Shown here piece by piece: positions 63,428-64,000 of a DNA stretch of 64,000 nt. Location of the stretch: assembly GCA_018056425.1 (NCBI GenBank), contig JAGPFR010000010.1, forward strand, positions 1 through 64,000. The letters are read 5' to 3'. Made by a program: the position numbers and the translations under genes. The notes beneath the pieces were generated by a model. That model made no database searches. It saw nothing but the letters and a program-made list of their open reading frames with translations, and had not been told where the DNA came from. Source of the DNA: Lachnospiraceae bacterium (GTDB lineage: Bacteria > Bacillota > Clostridia > Lachnospirales > Lachnospiraceae). Within the stretch, counting starts at the first letter, position 1. Every line of letters starts with the position of its first letter.

Positions 63428-63739
63428 ATGGAATTAACCAGTAAACAAAGAGCATATTTAAAAGGTCTTGCGATGGATATCGATGCCGCATTCAATCTTG
63501 GAAAAGCATCGGTTACTCCCGAGACCATTGCGGCACTTGATGAGTTTTTTGCAAAGAACGAGCTTCTTAAGATTTCGGTTCTCAAGAACTGTGAGGACGA
63601 TGCAAAGTCACTTGCCGAGATAATCGCAGGAAGAACCAGGTCAACGGTTGTACAGGTGATCGGACGCAAGATCGTTCTGTATAAGCCCAATAAGGATAAT
63701 CCCAGGATCGAGCTTCCCAAGGCATCAAAGAAGGCATGA
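63428..63739 (+). CDS. yhbY: YhbY-type CRM-domain RNA-binding protein
   Basis: This 103-residue CRM-domain protein associates with pre-50S particles in bacteria. It shows LTSKQRAYLKGLAMDIDAAFNLGKASVTPE and VQVIGRKIVLYKPNKDNPRIELP, the beginning and end of the domain, with GRTRSTV between. It lies 7 bp after obg and overlaps the next gene by 4 bp. Confidence 0.95.
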   Translation: MELTSKQRAYLKGLAMDIDAAFNLGKASVTPETIAALDEFFAKNELLKISVLKNCEDDAKSLAEIIAGRTRSTVVQVIGRKIVLYKPNKDNPRIELPKASKKA

Positions 63740-64000
63740 AAAAAGATATCATTAATTTCAGAAAATCGCTTGAGAAGGATCTTGACCCGCAGAGATTTGA
63801 ACATTCGCTCGGAGTGGAATATACCTCTGCATGTCTTGCTTTCATCCATGGATGTGATGTTACGGATGCCAGGATAGCAGGACTTTTGCATGATTGTGCC
63901 AAATGCATTCCCCATTCCGATCAGATCAGGATCATGGAAAAAGCTTGTCACCCCCCGCTTCAGGAAGAACTCGATAATCGATCGCTTCTTCATGCTAAAT
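63736..64000 (+). CDS. yqeK: YqeK-type HD-domain hydrolase (3' truncated by window)
   Basis: YqeK proteins are HD-domain hydrolases that split diadenosine tetraphosphate. The 88 visible residues hold the first metal His in QRFEHSLGVEYTSACLA and the HD pair in AGLLHDCAKCIP. The gene continues past the window end. It starts in a 4-bp overlap with yhbY. In many relatives nadD lies between these two genes; here it does not. Confidence 0.88.
   Translation, partial: MKKDIINFRKSLEKDLDPQRFEHSLGVEYTSACLAFIHGCDVTDARIAGLLHDCAKCIPHSDQIRIMEKACHPPLQEELDNRSLLHAK

Noticed and set aside
1..64000. CRISPR arrays, tRNA/rRNA genes, IS elements, prophage
   Set aside because: No regularly spaced direct repeats, cloverleaf or rRNA sequence, transposase, integrase or phage structural gene was found on either strand.

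Overview
The window reads as a chromosomal segment of an anaerobic Firmicute, most likely family Lachnospiraceae (Butyrivibrio-like). The reasons are moderate GC, anaerobic ribonucleotide reductase NrdD/NrdG, an L27 precursor with a Prp-cleavable LQFF N-terminus, DUF4321 beside radC-mreB, and Clostridia-type gene order. All supported genes lie on the + strand. Nothing indicates a prophage, IS element, CRISPR array, rRNA or tRNA.

Layout. 1-3.5 kb: translation operon (ffh 3' end, rpsP, khpA, rimM, an unusually long trmD, rplS). 3.5-8.9 kb: two type I signal peptidases flanking rbgA, then rnhB, a FliK-like/YlqH pair and yraN. 8.9-12.3 kb: OmpR-type response regulator and a large membrane histidine kinase. 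12.3-17.9 kb: prs-like gene, TIGR03279-type radical SAM protein, der, plsY, gpsA. 17.9-24.8 kb: a tightly packed run of two degenerate histidine-kinase-like proteins and a double-receiver protein, joined to a MoxR AAA+ ATPase and a CoxE-type VWA protein; this is the best candidate for an undescribed system. 24.8-30.1 kb: tyrS and a purine/pyrimidine salvage set (punA, cdd, an MTA/SAH deaminase-like gene, NCS2 permease). 30.1-32.1 kb: membrane-anchored MutS-like ATPase and a small membrane protein. 32.1-36.6 kb: WYL regulator, nrdD, nrdG, a ~210-bp palindromic repeat, dut. 36.7-44.5 kb: degV, miaB, a mutS gene fused in frame to the C-terminal part of mutL (MutL ATPase domain missing, then a frameshift), miaA, YnbB-like PLP enzyme. 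44.5-54 kb: DUF4321, radC and an elongasome operon mreB-mreC-mreD-pbp2-minC-rodA (no minD/minE), then mgsA and a lipoprotein DD-carboxypeptidase. 54-60 kb: small P-loop protein, HlyD-like protein, yggS, sepF, aroB, lspA, rluD. 60-64 kb: a frameshifted cytidylate-kinase-like gene, small membrane protein, structured leader plus rplU-prp-rpmA, obg, yhbY, yqeK (cut by the window end; no nadD between).

Most of the window is conserved housekeeping DNA. The points deserving attention are the pseudo-kinase/MoxR/VWA cluster, the mutS-mutL chimera together with A-tract frameshifts, the TrmD with a foreign C-terminal domain and a changed catalytic position, the palindromic element between nrdG and dut, and changed catalytic residues in MgsA. 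All family calls rest on reading motifs by eye; no database search was run.
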